A stretch of DNA of 64,000 bases, taken from NCBI RefSeq assembly GCF_004000805.1, contig NZ_BILY01000033.1, forward strand, positions 17,946 to 81,945. The letters run 5' to 3'. A program made the position numbers and the translations under genes. Shown here in pieces: positions 1-8,196 of this stretch; position 1 is the stretch's first letter; each line of letters starts with the position of its first letter. The stretch is from Paenibacillus glycanilyticus NBRC 16618. Lineage in GTDB: Bacteria > Bacillota > Bacilli > Paenibacillales > Paenibacillaceae. The notes beneath the pieces are model-generated. The model was not told the origin of the DNA and did no database searches. It worked only from the letters and a program-made list of their open reading frames with translations.

Positions 1-80
1 ATGGACAGGACGGTCGCGAGGGCGGGATTATGATGGCTTTGTCTGGTTTGCGACACGGGCTCCAGGGCGTTGATGTTCAT
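1..80 (-). CDS. Start of a gene, probably sugar ABC permease (partial)
   Basis: Only the first 26 codons are in the window; the gene runs off the left edge. The start is an ATG at 80-78 preceded at good distance by GGAAGGTGA. The visible peptide begins MNINALEPVSQTRQ and is polar, as expected of the cytoplasmic N-terminus of a MalF-type permease before its first membrane span. It lies 99 bp downstream of a MalE-like binding protein gene on the same strand, where a CUT1 permease is normally found. The permease assignment comes from position only; the existence of the start is well supported by the ribosome binding site. Confidence 0.55.
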   Translation of the reverse strand, partial: MNINALEPVSQTRQSHHNPALATVLS

Positions 81-122
81 GTTTGGTTCACCTTCCATAT
101 TTCCGAATGCGATGTAATGGAG

Positions 123-146
123 AAAGGGGCTGTGAGGAGCCCCTTT
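123..146 (-). terminator. Hairpin between binding protein and permease genes
   Basis: AAAGGGGCT and AGCCCCTTT form a 9-bp stem with a 6-nt loop just after the binding-protein stop codon. The minus-strand tail is only weakly T-rich, so it probably acts as a leaky terminator or 3'-end protector that gives more binding protein than permease. Confidence 0.5.
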
Positions 147-179
147 CCTTGTTTCATGGTATGGCGGACGAGGATTGCC

Positions 180-1535
180 TTACTTCGCGCCGGCCATTTT
201 CATCTTGTCGTTAATGAGTTTCACGGCATCGTCCAGGGAAGCTTGCACGTCTTTGCCTTCCGTGATGAATTTCAGGGCGTTCGCCATCGGATCCCATACA
301 TGGTCAAGCTCGGGAACGGTCGGGAACGGCTGGCCGTATTGGATTTGCTGCGAGAAGCCGGCTACAAGCGGATCGCCCGTCAGAACCGGATTGTTCAGGA
401 CGTTGATAACCGGAGGAACCTCGCCTGTTTTCTTGAAGTACTCAAGCGCGTTCTCTTCGTTCGTCAGGAAGGCCGCAAAATCCGCCGCCCACTCTGGGGA
501 TTTGGAGAACTTGGATAGCATCCAGCCTTTCACGCCGATAAAGGAGGTTGGATGCGCGCCGCCTTCAAGGGTAGGGATTGGAGCAACGGCCAGATCGTCG
601 CCGAGCGCTTTTTTGTAATCGTTGATGGCCCACGGTCCGTTGATAACCGCGCCAACTTTGCCTTGCGTGAACAGACCGCCAACGATGTCGCCGTTAACGC
701 CTTTAGGCAGGTAGCCGTTGTTGAACCAGCTTTGGATCAGGGAGGCGCCTTTTACCGTGCCTTCCTTGTTCAGACCGATATCGTTGATATCGTATTTGCC
801 GGCGTTGTCTTTGAAAATATAACCGCCTTCGCCGCCGAGGAAGCCCCAAGCGAAGTAGAAGTTTGCCGCTTCAAAGAGGAAGCCGTAGTTTTGTTTCTTC
901 GCGTCGGTCTGGTCTTTCATGATTTGCTCGAGGTCGGCAATCGTTGCAGGGGCATTAGGGACAAGCTTCTTATTATAGAAAAGAGCGTAAGTTTCCGTTA
1001 CTAATGGGAGGCCGTACAGAACGCCGTCTTGGCTAAGCGCCGCGAGTGCTTCCGGCGTGTAAGTGCCTTTTACCTCGTCCGAAGCTTTCACCTCTTGTAC
1101 AAGACCTTTCACGACCAAGCTGCCGATGCCCGGCTGGTAGAACAGGTCCGGACCTTTGCCGGCGGGACCGTCAAGCGCTAGCACATCCGGTTGATCATTC
1201 ATCGCTACCGGCTTAATGTTGATCTTAATCCCTGTTGCGGCGGTGTATTTATCCGCTGCCGCTTGGATAACAGCGAGTTTGTCTTCCGCCGTATCCGGCC
1301 AGATGGTCAGCTCGGCAGGCTTCGCTTCCGTTGGCCCGTTCGCTTCCACGGTTGCCGCAGCGTCCGCGCTTGGCGATTCCGAAGCCGTTGCGTTAGCGTT
1401 CGTATTGGTGCTTGCGGAGGCATTGGCATTGCTAGCCGTTGTACCGTTGCCGTTATTGTTGCCGCCGCATGCGGCAAGCGACATCGATACAGCCAGCAAG
1501 CTAAGCGTGATAAGCATCTTTTTGCTCTTTAACAT
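180..1535 (-). CDS. MalE-like sugar ABC transporter binding lipoprotein
   Basis: Extracellular solute-binding lipoprotein of a CUT1 transporter, 451 residues. The signal peptide starts MLKSKKMLITLSLL and ends in a lipobox with Cys23 (S-L-A-A-C). An Asn/Ala/Ser/Thr-rich linker of about 50 residues follows. The body has type-1 binding-protein features such as GPWAINDYKKALGDDLAVAP and a PTSFIGVKGW segment, which resemble maltodextrin-binding proteins. The ATG at 1535 is chosen because GGAAGGGAG lies 9 nt upstream; a longer frame to 1601 lacks a ribosome site. A permease start follows downstream. The substrate (maltodextrin or another oligosaccharide) cannot be fixed from sequence. Confidence 0.88.
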   Translation of the reverse strand: MLKSKKMLITLSLLAVSMSLAACGGNNNGNGTTASNANASASTNTNANATASESPSADAAATVEANGPTEAKPAELTIWPDTAEDKLAVIQAAADKYTAATGIKINIKPVAMNDQPDVLALDGPAGKGPDLFYQPGIGSLVVKGLVQEVKASDEVKGTYTPEALAALSQDGVLYGLPLVTETYALFYNKKLVPNAPATIADLEQIMKDQTDAKKQNYGFLFEAANFYFAWGFLGGEGGYIFKDNAGKYDINDIGLNKEGTVKGASLIQSWFNNGYLPKGVNGDIVGGLFTQGKVGAVINGPWAINDYKKALGDDLAVAPIPTLEGGAHPTSFIGVKGWMLSKFSKSPEWAADFAAFLTNEENALEYFKKTGEVPPVINVLNNPVLTGDPLVAGFSQQIQYGQPFPTVPELDHVWDPMANALKFITEGKDVQASLDDAVKLINDKMKMAGAK

Positions 1536-1607
1536 CGTTGAGAGCTCCCTTCCCTTTATCAACTCTTGTAAGTTTGTTGACCCCGGTATGCCGTGGTTCA
1601 TGAGTTC

Positions 1608-1674
1608 ATTGTAGGATTTCGAGGGGGAGTCTCACTACCAATCCGGTGACCTGAAAGGATAAGATTGTGACCTG
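1608..1674 (-). promoter_or_regulatory. Promoter with 21-bp direct repeats upstream of the MalE-like gene
   Basis: On the minus strand a TACAAT -10 box (1608-1613) has no good -35 at 17 bp. Upstream of it the octamer CAGGTCAC occurs twice (1646-1653 and 1667-1674), exactly 21 bp apart. Direct repeats two helical turns apart beside a promoter lacking a -35 are the usual arrangement for an AraC-type activator. The regulator is probably outside the window. Confidence 0.45.
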
Positions 1675-1702
1675 TCGGTGAGGTGGATGGATGGGAGAGG
1701 TC

Positions 1703-1980
1703 GCTTAACGATGCGGGGCATCGTTAAGCTCAAGGAAAACGGCGCTGTGAGCATAGTTTGTTGGGGGGTGGGCGCTTCTTAACGATGTGCGACATCGTTA
1801 AGAGAGCTAACGTGGGCTTTTTCGAGCAGCTTAACGATGCGGGACATCGTTAAGCTCGAGGAAAACGGCGCTGTGAGCTAGTTTGAGGAGGTTTGAGCGT
1901 TCCTTAACGATGTGCGACATCGTTAAGAGAGCAAACGTGGGCTCTTTCGAGTCGCTTAACGATGTCGCACATCGTTAAGC
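1703..1980. repeat. Array of five 25-bp palindromes (CTTAACGATG-N5-CATCGTTAAG)
   Basis: Five copies at 1704-1728, 1778-1802, 1830-1854, 1903-1927 and 1955-1979 have identical 10-bp arms and 5-nt loops CGGGG, TGCGA, CGGGA, TGCGA, TCGCA. Starts are spaced 74, 52, 73 and 52 bp, so the array is a duplication of a unit of about 125 bp holding two palindromes; the inter-palindrome sequences also repeat. It fills the gap between the FGE terminator and the MalE-like promoter. Each copy could form an RNA hairpin or bind a dimeric protein. No coding capacity is apparent. Confidence 0.9.
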
Positions 1981-2045
1981 TCAGAAAGCACGGTTTAGGT
2001 AGGTGAAATAGCCCCAGCCCCCGCGTCGCAGGTGCATCGGGCTAC

Positions 2046-2093
2046 AAAAAAAAGCCGTCTACCAAGCTAACGGCGTGCTTGATAGACGGCTTT
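2046..2093 (-). terminator. Intrinsic terminator after the FGE gene
   Basis: A 17-bp stem with one mismatch (2051-2067 with 2077-2093) is followed on the minus strand by eight T residues. It closes the sulfatase locus. Confidence 0.9.
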
Positions 2094-2099
2094 GCTCTA

Positions 2100-3113
2100 T
2101 TATTGCTGCGGTGCGGACAGCACCGTGCGGAACCCGCAATTGCCGGTGGAGCTGTCGGGCGTGTTCTTGCTGCGCGCCGCTACCCGGTAGCGGTTGCAGT
2201 AGGAGCTGTGGCAGAGATACGAGCCGCCCCGCATGACGCGCCCTTCTCCAGTACGAGGGCCTAGCGGGTTATCGTTCTCGCCGCTTTGATAGTACGCCGG
2301 GCTGAACCAGTCCGAGCACCATTCCCAGACGTTGCCCGCCATATTATAGAGGCCATAGCCATTGGGCTTGAAGCTCTTAGCCGGAGCGGTTCCCAGGTAA
2401 CCGTCGCTGGCGTGATTTTTGACCGGGAATTTACCCTGCCAGATGTTGCAGTTATGCTCGCCGCCTTGCTTCAGCTCATCGCCCCAAGGGTAACGCTTCT
2501 GCGCAAGTCCGCCGCGGCCCGCGTATTCCCACTCCGCTTCCGTCGGCAGGCGCCTGCCCGCCCACTCGCAATACGCCATCGCATCGTTCCAGCTGACATG
2601 AATAACCGGATGATCCTCGCGGCCTTCGATATGAGAATCGGGTCCTTCCGGATGGTTCCAGTCCGCGCCCTCTACCGGGTACCACCAAGGGGCCGTCTGC
2701 GGCACCGTCTTCACCTTCGCCGCTTCCGCCTCCGAAACGAACAGATGGAACACATAAGACCAGCCGAACCTTTGGGCTTCGGTGACGTAGCCCGTTGCCG
2801 CAATAAAACGTCCGAACTGCTCGTTCGTTACCGCCGTTTCATCCATATAAAAGCTGTTTACGGTAACGCTATGAACCGGTCCTTCCCCGTCTGCCGCAAA
2901 GCCTTCCTTATCATTGGTTCCCATCAGGAAGGTTCCGCCCGGAATAAACACCATCCCCGAAGTATCGGTATCCGGATCAACAGCCGGCTTGGAGTCCGCC
3001 GGTTTGACCGCTGCTTTCAGCTTCAAATTCTTAGGTGCGATCACAACCGATGAACGATCGGTTGAACAGCAGGATTTTACCGTGTTGCTCTCTAATTCCT
3101 GTTCCTGTGCCAT
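2100..3113 (-). CDS. Formylglycine-generating enzyme (sulfatase activator)
   Basis: Converts the Cys of a C-x-P-x-R motif in a sulfatase to C-alpha-formylglycine. The 337-residue protein has the FGE/SUMF1 fold: MVFIPGGTFLMG near residue 54, EDHPVIHVSWNDAMAYCEWAG, RLPTEAEWEYAGRGG, and NMAGNVWEWCSDW. The decisive feature is GGSYLCHSSYCNRYR, which carries the two copper-binding catalytic cysteines, Cys301 and Cys306; general FGE-sulfatase-domain proteins without activity lack them. The ATG at 3113 is preferred over an in-frame GTG at 3119 because GGGGAGG lies 9 nt before the ATG. It follows the Cys-type sulfatase, its obvious substrate. A terminator separates the two genes, so FGE may have its own promoter. 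Confidence 0.93.
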   Translation of the reverse strand: MAQEQELESNTVKSCCSTDRSSVVIAPKNLKLKAAVKPADSKPAVDPDTDTSGMVFIPGGTFLMGTNDKEGFAADGEGPVHSVTVNSFYMDETAVTNEQFGRFIAATGYVTEAQRFGWSYVFHLFVSEAEAAKVKTVPQTAPWWYPVEGADWNHPEGPDSHIEGREDHPVIHVSWNDAMAYCEWAGRRLPTEAEWEYAGRGGLAQKRYPWGDELKQGGEHNCNIWQGKFPVKNHASDGYLGTAPAKSFKPNGYGLYNMAGNVWEWCSDWFSPAYYQSGENDNPLGPRTGEGRVMRGGSYLCHSSYCNRYRVAARSKNTPDSSTGNCGFRTVLSAPQQ

Positions 3114-3199
3114 CTTCACCTTCCTCCCCGTATAAGAAGTGTCTATGATCCATCTAACTAGCTTTTCTTGTAACTCTCTTATTTCAACACTACCATAAT

Positions 3200-3256
3200 A
3201 AGAAAAGGCAGTACAACGCTTTCCGCACGTAAACTAACGGAAGGCCTTATACTGCC
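3200..3256 (-). terminator. Intrinsic terminator between sulfatase and FGE genes
   Basis: GGCAGTA (3207-3213) pairs with TACTGCC (3250-3256), with an inner CTTTCCG/CGGAAGG stem. On the minus strand a TTTTCTTATT tail follows. It probably limits readthrough from the transporter-sulfatase operon into FGE. Confidence 0.75.
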
Positions 3257-3263
3257 ATCTGCT

Positions 3264-4739
3264 CTATTCTTTTTCTAGTAAACCAAGCCGGACGTACTGC
3301 TCTTCCGGTGCTCCCGCCTGCTTCATGCCCGCAACGAGCAGCTCCATCATCCGTGCCTCGGCCTCATCATCCTGAAGCGGATGCTCCTGATGCTCATCCC
3401 GAGCAAGATCATAAAGCCGCGTCTCCATGACGAATTGATTCCGGGCATACGTTACGCCTTGCGTGCTTTCCGGAATTTTGAACACCGGATAGGACGTATA
3501 AGGCAGGAACCGGCCCGCTTCAATACGCTCCGGCGCTACGCGTCCGAGATAGGAACGGAAAGTGGTCGGCATAGCTGTGTAAGCGTAACAAGGATAATTA
3601 TCCTTGGAGACCGGTGCGCGCATATACGTATAACGGCCATCCGTTACATTGACGCACATCCCGTGATAGCCGTACAAAGCCGCTTCCCTCACCTTCTCCT
3701 GCGTTCCTTCGAGCAATCCGCGAAGCGAAGCCCCTTGCACCGTATCCGGAATCGAAGCTCCCATATAGTCCAGGATCGTAGGCATAAGATCGATATTTTG
3801 CGTAAGCGCCTGGATGCGGGTGCCCGCGGCCCGGCCTTCAGGCAGACGAATCATTAGCGGGATATTGGCCAGCTCGTTATACACATGCATGACGTTTTTG
3901 CCCGTCTGTTCGTGCTCGCCAAGCAATAAACCGTGGTCGGTTGTAAAAATAACAAGAGTATCGTCCAGGATATCCAGCCGTTCCATCGTATCCAGCAGCT
4001 TGCCAAGCCAATGGTCGATCATCGTAAGAGTTGCCGCATAACGCTTCTGAATATGGGCAAGCGCCTCCGGCGGTACGTCAACAGTGCCGTATTTCGGCCA
4101 GCTGTAGGCCGGACCTTCGTAGCTGTCCTGGTACATTTGCAAATAATGATCGGGCGTATCAAACGGCTCATGCGGGTCAAAAGCTTCCACCGTCAAGAAA
4201 TACCGGTCCTCGCGTCCGTTCTTCTCCAGCCAGTCGCATGCCGCCTGAATGGTCCTTGGCCCCGGATAATCCTCTTCGCGAAGAAATTGCGTACGGTTCT
4301 TCTGGCATTGCGCGCGTACCTGACCGTAATAACGTTCCGGCGCAGGCAAATCTTTAATAGAAGAAACCCATGGATCATCCTCCTGCCCCCGGTGGAAATC
4401 CCACGTGGAGAAGGACTGGCAATAGTTCTCGCCGCCCGTGGCAAAATAATGATAATGGTCGGTCACGATATGGCTGAACACGCCGGCCTCCCTCAGAGAC
4501 GCCGGCAACGTGCGGTCAAACGGTTCAATGCCGCCCCAGCCCTTTTCCAGAAAAGCAGCCCGTCCCGTCAGCATATCGCGCCGCGCCGGCATGCAAGGCA
4601 GCGACCCGGACCAATGCTGGTCGAAGACGACGGACTGCTCCGCAAGCCGGTCGATATTAGGCGTCCGAACGCCCTCGCCGCCGTAAGCGGATAAAGCTCT
4701 TCGGTTCAAGGTATCGAGCATAATCATAATCGTTCGCAT
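3264..4739 (-). CDS. Cys-type sulfatase
   Basis: Sulfuric ester hydrolase of the alkaline-phosphatase superfamily, 491 residues, without a signal peptide, so probably cytoplasmic. It starts MRTIMIMLDTLNRR with metal ligand Asp9. The sulfatase signature SLPCMPARRDMLTGR holds Cys49 in C-x-P-x-R, the residue turned into formylglycine. Further metal-site motifs are FDPHEPFD and FTTDHG. The ATG at 4739 has AAGGGGTG 6 nt upstream and lies 11 bp after the permease stop; a longer frame only overlaps that permease. As the last transporter-operon gene, it probably desulfates an imported sulfated sugar. The sugar is not identifiable from sequence. Confidence 0.92.
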   Translation of the reverse strand: MRTIMIMLDTLNRRALSAYGGEGVRTPNIDRLAEQSVVFDQHWSGSLPCMPARRDMLTGRAAFLEKGWGGIEPFDRTLPASLREAGVFSHIVTDHYHYFATGGENYCQSFSTWDFHRGQEDDPWVSSIKDLPAPERYYGQVRAQCQKNRTQFLREEDYPGPRTIQAACDWLEKNGREDRYFLTVEAFDPHEPFDTPDHYLQMYQDSYEGPAYSWPKYGTVDVPPEALAHIQKRYAATLTMIDHWLGKLLDTMERLDILDDTLVIFTTDHGLLLGEHEQTGKNVMHVYNELANIPLMIRLPEGRAAGTRIQALTQNIDLMPTILDYMGASIPDTVQGASLRGLLEGTQEKVREAALYGYHGMCVNVTDGRYTYMRAPVSKDNYPCYAYTAMPTTFRSYLGRVAPERIEAGRFLPYTSYPVFKIPESTQGVTYARNQFVMETRLYDLARDEHQEHPLQDDEAEARMMELLVAGMKQAGAPEEQYVRLGLLEKE

Positions 4740-4750
4740 GAAAGCACCCC

Positions 4751-5611
4751 TTATTTCAGACCTGTTGTTACAATCCCCTGCACAAAGTATTTCTGCGCTG
4801 CCAAGAATAATAATACAAGAGGCAACACGACTAAGGTAGTTGCCGCCATGAGCAAATTCCATTCTACGTTCGTCTCGCTGCGGAAAATGGTAAGGCCAAG
4901 CTGCACGGTCCGCATATGCTCCGTGTTGGTCATAATAAGCGGCCACATGTAATCGTTCCACGTTGCCGTAGTTTTGAAGATCGCCAGCGTTGCCAGAATC
5001 GGCTTGCTGAGCGGCAGATAGATCTGGAAGAATACGCGGAAGACATTCGCTCCGTCAATTTGCGCCGCCTCGTCAAGCGCCCGAGGAAAGTTCAAGAAAT
5101 ATTGCCGGCACAGGAAAATCCCGAAGGAGCCCGCAATAAACGGCAGCACCAGACCCGTATAGCTGTTAATGAAGCCAAAGCCGCCTTGCCCCTGCCAGTC
5201 GTTGCCCCCAAAGAACGGGAACATCTTCATCATCAGGAAGGTTGGAATCATCGTCGCCTGCGGCGGCACCATAATGCCGATCAGCACGGAGAAGAATAGC
5301 ACGTCCCGTCCCGGGAAACGAAGCCTCGCAAAAGCAAAGCCTGCCATGGAGTTAAACACCAGGCTGAATACAACGGTAACGCCGGTTACAATAAACGAAT
5401 TATAGAAGTATCGGAGCCATTCGCCTCGTCCCATGGCTTCCGCGTAATTGTCGAATAACCAATGTTTCGGAATAAACGTAAATGTCGGGGACTGAATCTC
5501 GCCCATCGTTTTCAGCGAAGTAACCACCATTAACAAGAACGGGAACAGCATAAGCAATGCAATGATAAACATAACGATTGAAAAAAGTACAGTAGGCCAT
5601 TTTCTAGTCAT
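4751..5611 (-). CDS. Sugar ABC transporter permease, MalG type
   Basis: Inner-membrane permease of the CUT1 family, 286 residues and about six membrane spans. The EAA loop that contacts the ATPase reads DEAAQIDGANVFRVFFQIYL. The N-terminal span starts VLFSIVMFIIALLMLFPF and the C-terminus ends in GIVTTGLK. AGGAGG lies about 10 nt upstream of the ATG. It follows the MalF-type partner by 30 bp and precedes the sulfatase. No ATPase gene is present, as in many Paenibacillus CUT1 operons that probably share one MsmX-type ATPase. Confidence 0.93.
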   Translation of the reverse strand: MTRKWPTVLFSIVMFIIALLMLFPFLLMVVTSLKTMGEIQSPTFTFIPKHWLFDNYAEAMGRGEWLRYFYNSFIVTGVTVVFSLVFNSMAGFAFARLRFPGRDVLFFSVLIGIMVPPQATMIPTFLMMKMFPFFGGNDWQGQGGFGFINSYTGLVLPFIAGSFGIFLCRQYFLNFPRALDEAAQIDGANVFRVFFQIYLPLSKPILATLAIFKTTATWNDYMWPLIMTNTEHMRTVQLGLTIFRSETNVEWNLLMAATTLVVLPLVLLFLAAQKYFVQGIVTTGLK

Positions 5612-5641
5612 TACGGGTCCGCCTCCTAATCCACATCGGTG

Positions 5642-6559
5642 TCATTCCCCTTTATTTCCGAGACGGAAATTCAGCAAAGTAATAAGCAGCGTAATCACGA
5701 ACAAGACCATCGCCATCGCCGATGCGTAGCCCATCTGGAAATCCTGGAAGCCGCGCAGGTAAATCTGATGAACGATGGTTGTCGTTTTGTTCAACGGTCC
5801 GCCGTTGGTCAAAATGTTGACCTGCTCAAACACCATAAACGAGTTGATGCAGGACATAACCAGAATAAAGAACGTTGTTGGCTTAAGCATCGGAATCGTG
5901 ATGGCAAAAAACTGCCGGACCTTCGTTGCGCCATCCATATGAGCGGCTTCATAAAGGCTTGCCGGGATGGACTGCAGACCGGACAAATACACGATCATCG
6001 TGTAGCCGATCGATTTCCAGATTCCCATCATAATGATGGCGGCCATTGCCGTGCTTGGATCGTACAGCCATTGCACCGGGGCAAGGCCAACCGTCTTCAG
6101 CACGCGGTTCAATATCCCGAGCGACGGATCGTAAATCCATAGCCAGATCATCGATACCGCAACCATGGAGGTGACGTTCGGAATATAAACGCTGACGCGG
6201 GCGAATAGGCGGCCTCTCAGCTTTCCGTTCAGCAGTACCGCGAGCAAGAGGCCTAATGCCATCTGCGGAAAAATCGAAAACAAGGAATAAATAAACGTGT
6301 TGTACACCGCCGTGCCAAACAGCTTGTCATGGAACAGCCTTACGTAGTTGTCGAAACCAACAAAAGCCGGCGTCGAGTAAAAGTTATAGTTCGTAAAGCT
6401 GTAATACAAGCCCACCAGCAGCGGGATAAAAATAAACGCGAAATAAACGAGATAACCCGGGGCAATAAACAAATACCCGGCCTTATCGATTGGGGCGCGC
6501 CGCCGGCTCTTCGAAGTTGTCGCTTTGCTTGCTGCAGCCGCCGAATTCACGGAATTCAT
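5642..6559 (-). CDS. Sugar ABC transporter permease, MalF type
   Basis: First membrane subunit of the transporter in the sulfatase operon, 305 residues. A basic N-terminus (KSRRRAPIDKAG) leads into spans starting YLFIAPGYLVYFAFIF. The EAA loop is YEAAHMDGATKVRQFFAITI. Six hydrophobic segments are visible. A ribosome site GAGAGGTGAGG precedes the ATG. Expression from the binding-protein promoter must pass a strong hairpin at 6606-6636. Confidence 0.93.
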   Translation of the reverse strand: MNSVNSAAAASKATTSKSRRRAPIDKAGYLFIAPGYLVYFAFIFIPLLVGLYYSFTNYNFYSTPAFVGFDNYVRLFHDKLFGTAVYNTFIYSLFSIFPQMALGLLLAVLLNGKLRGRLFARVSVYIPNVTSMVAVSMIWLWIYDPSLGILNRVLKTVGLAPVQWLYDPSTAMAAIIMMGIWKSIGYTMIVYLSGLQSIPASLYEAAHMDGATKVRQFFAITIPMLKPTTFFILVMSCINSFMVFEQVNILTNGGPLNKTTTIVHQIYLRGFQDFQMGYASAMAMVLFVITLLITLLNFRLGNKGE

Positions 6560-6598
6560 AACGCCTCACCTCTCTTCCTTCAATAACGAAAAATCCTT

Positions 6599-6636
6599 TA
6601 AAAAAGGCGCCTGCCCTTCTAGCGGCAGCAGGCGCC
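6599..6636 (-). terminator. Strong intrinsic terminator between binding protein and permeases
   Basis: GGCGCCTGC (6606-6614) and GCAGGCGCC (6628-6636) form a perfect 9-bp GC-rich stem followed on the minus strand by a T run. Its place inside the operon suggests partial termination that favours the binding protein. Confidence 0.85.
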
Positions 6637-6660
6637 TATACCAGGCTAAATGGATGCCCG

Positions 6661-7971
6661 TTAGTTGGTAATCAAGTTTGGCAGCTCTTTTTTCAGCTCT
6701 GCGGCCGCATCCTTCATCGCTTGCTCCGCCGATTTCGTGTTGTAGAAAGCTGCTTCCAGATGCTGGCTGATAATCTCGTACATTTTGCTGGAGTAAGTGA
6801 CCTTTGCGGCGCCTTCCCCGTAGGATACCGCATCGAATACCGCTTGGTTCATTTCAGGTTTGTCTTTGATGTAATCATCCTTCAGCGAGTTCAAGACAAC
6901 CGGCGTGCCAAGCTCCTTGTATCGGTTCCATGTCTCTTCCTTGGACATAACCGTCTGCATGAATTCAAACGCCAGATCCTTCTGCTTGCTTTGCGAGCTC
7001 ATGAAGAGCAGGCGCATACCGGCGAAGGTAGCTTTTGTTTTGCGCTCGATTGGACCGGATACGCCAATCTTGCCGGCCAATTCCGGATGATCCTTTTGTG
7101 TATTCACGTAAGCAGCCGGGCTGTCGTAAGCGATTGCGGCTTTGCCGTTCGGGAACAGGTTCTCGTTGGATTTCGCCGAGTCGTTCGGAATCGTTACGCC
7201 TTTTTTCACCAGGTCCACAATATACTGCGTCGCTTCAATCGATTCCGGAGAATCGAAGAGCGGCTCGTTTTTATCCGCATCGATGATTTTGCCGCCGTTT
7301 TGCAGGACAAACGATTGCCAGAAGGTCCAAGCGTTAGCCGTTGGAATGGCCAGACCCGCCGTCACCGTTGTATTGCCGTCTTTCTTCGTCAGTAGCTCCG
7401 CATCCTTCGCAAGCTCTTCCCAGCTTGCCGGCGGCTTCTCGGGATCAAGTCCCGCCGCTTCGAACAGGTCTTTGCGCCATAGCAGAACGCGAGGATCCGG
7501 AATAAACCCGAGGCCGTACAGCTTGTCTTTGTACATGCCGGTGTTCAGCACGCTTTCCATCATGTCGCTTTTGCCATCCCACTTATCCGTATAAGCGTCA
7601 AGCGGTTCATATTGGCCAAGATTTGCCCGCTGGGCAACCGATGCCAGTGTATAAGACAGCACATCCGGCGCGGTACCGCTGGCATAAGCGGCATTCAGCT
7701 TAGTCTCCATGTCGTTGCCGAACGGAACCTCGCTGTAGTTCACCTTCACGCCCGGATGGCTGGCTTCGAATTCCTGAATCACGCGCGTCCAATACGCTTT
7801 CTCCGGCGCATCCGTGCCTGCCCGCCAGAATGTCAGCGTCTTGCTGCCGCCGGAAGAACCGTTGTCCTTCGGGTTCAGCTGCTCGGTGGAGTTGCTGCCG
7901 CATGCGGTTAACGCAACGCTGGCCAGCACCGTCACGCAAAGCGCCGTCATGATGCTTTTTCTTCTTTTCAT
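6661..7971 (-). CDS. Sugar ABC transporter binding lipoprotein of the sulfatase locus
   Basis: Secreted, lipid-anchored solute-binding protein, 436 residues. The signal peptide is MKRRKSIMTALCVTVLASVA with lipobox L-T-A-C. The mature part opens with KTLTFWRAGTDAPEKAYWTR and has GTAPDVLSYTLAS, a type-1 cluster typical of CUT1 proteins. AAGGGAGGT precedes the ATG at 11 nt. It is the first transporter gene after the two-component system and lies upstream of two permeases, a sulfatase and FGE, so it probably binds a sulfated oligosaccharide or glycoside (inference from context). A TATACT -10 box at 8008-8013 with a poor -35 fits activation by the adjacent AraC response regulator. Confidence 0.9.
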   Translation of the reverse strand: MKRRKSIMTALCVTVLASVALTACGSNSTEQLNPKDNGSSGGSKTLTFWRAGTDAPEKAYWTRVIQEFEASHPGVKVNYSEVPFGNDMETKLNAAYASGTAPDVLSYTLASVAQRANLGQYEPLDAYTDKWDGKSDMMESVLNTGMYKDKLYGLGFIPDPRVLLWRKDLFEAAGLDPEKPPASWEELAKDAELLTKKDGNTTVTAGLAIPTANAWTFWQSFVLQNGGKIIDADKNEPLFDSPESIEATQYIVDLVKKGVTIPNDSAKSNENLFPNGKAAIAYDSPAAYVNTQKDHPELAGKIGVSGPIERKTKATFAGMRLLFMSSQSKQKDLAFEFMQTVMSKEETWNRYKELGTPVVLNSLKDDYIKDKPEMNQAVFDAVSYGEGAAKVTYSSKMYEIISQHLEAAFYNTKSAEQAMKDAAAELKKELPNLITN

Positions 7972-8151
7972 ATCTTCTATGACCTCCCTTTGTTGAATCT
8001 ACTGTGAAGTATAAAGAATGGCAGAGACCGCTAGTGACGCCAGATTCCGGTCTTTCAGCACAAAAGTACAGGAATTAAGAGCAGCCCTGCTCCTCTGCCT
8101 TAAGGAACTAGCAAAATATTCGGATTCCATACTCCGCTGTTCGGATTTCAC

Positions 8152-8179
8152 AAAAAAACACCGCGTTATCGCGATGTTT
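8152..8179 (-). terminator. Terminator after the response regulator gene
   Basis: AAACACCGCG and CGCGATGTTT (8156-8179) pair around a TTAT loop with one G-U type pair on the RNA, followed by a T run on the minus strand. It separates the regulator genes from the transporter promoter. Confidence 0.75.
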
Positions 8180-8196
8180 GACGGATCGGTATTTAT

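Noticed and set aside
1703..1980. CRISPR array
   Set aside because: The palindromes are regular, but the intervals of 27 and 48 bp are themselves repeated with alternating length, and no cas genes are seen.
4740..4961. N-terminal extension of the sulfatase
   Set aside because: It overlaps the conserved C-terminus of the upstream permease in another frame; the start at 4739 has a good ribosome site and the conserved sulfatase N-terminus.
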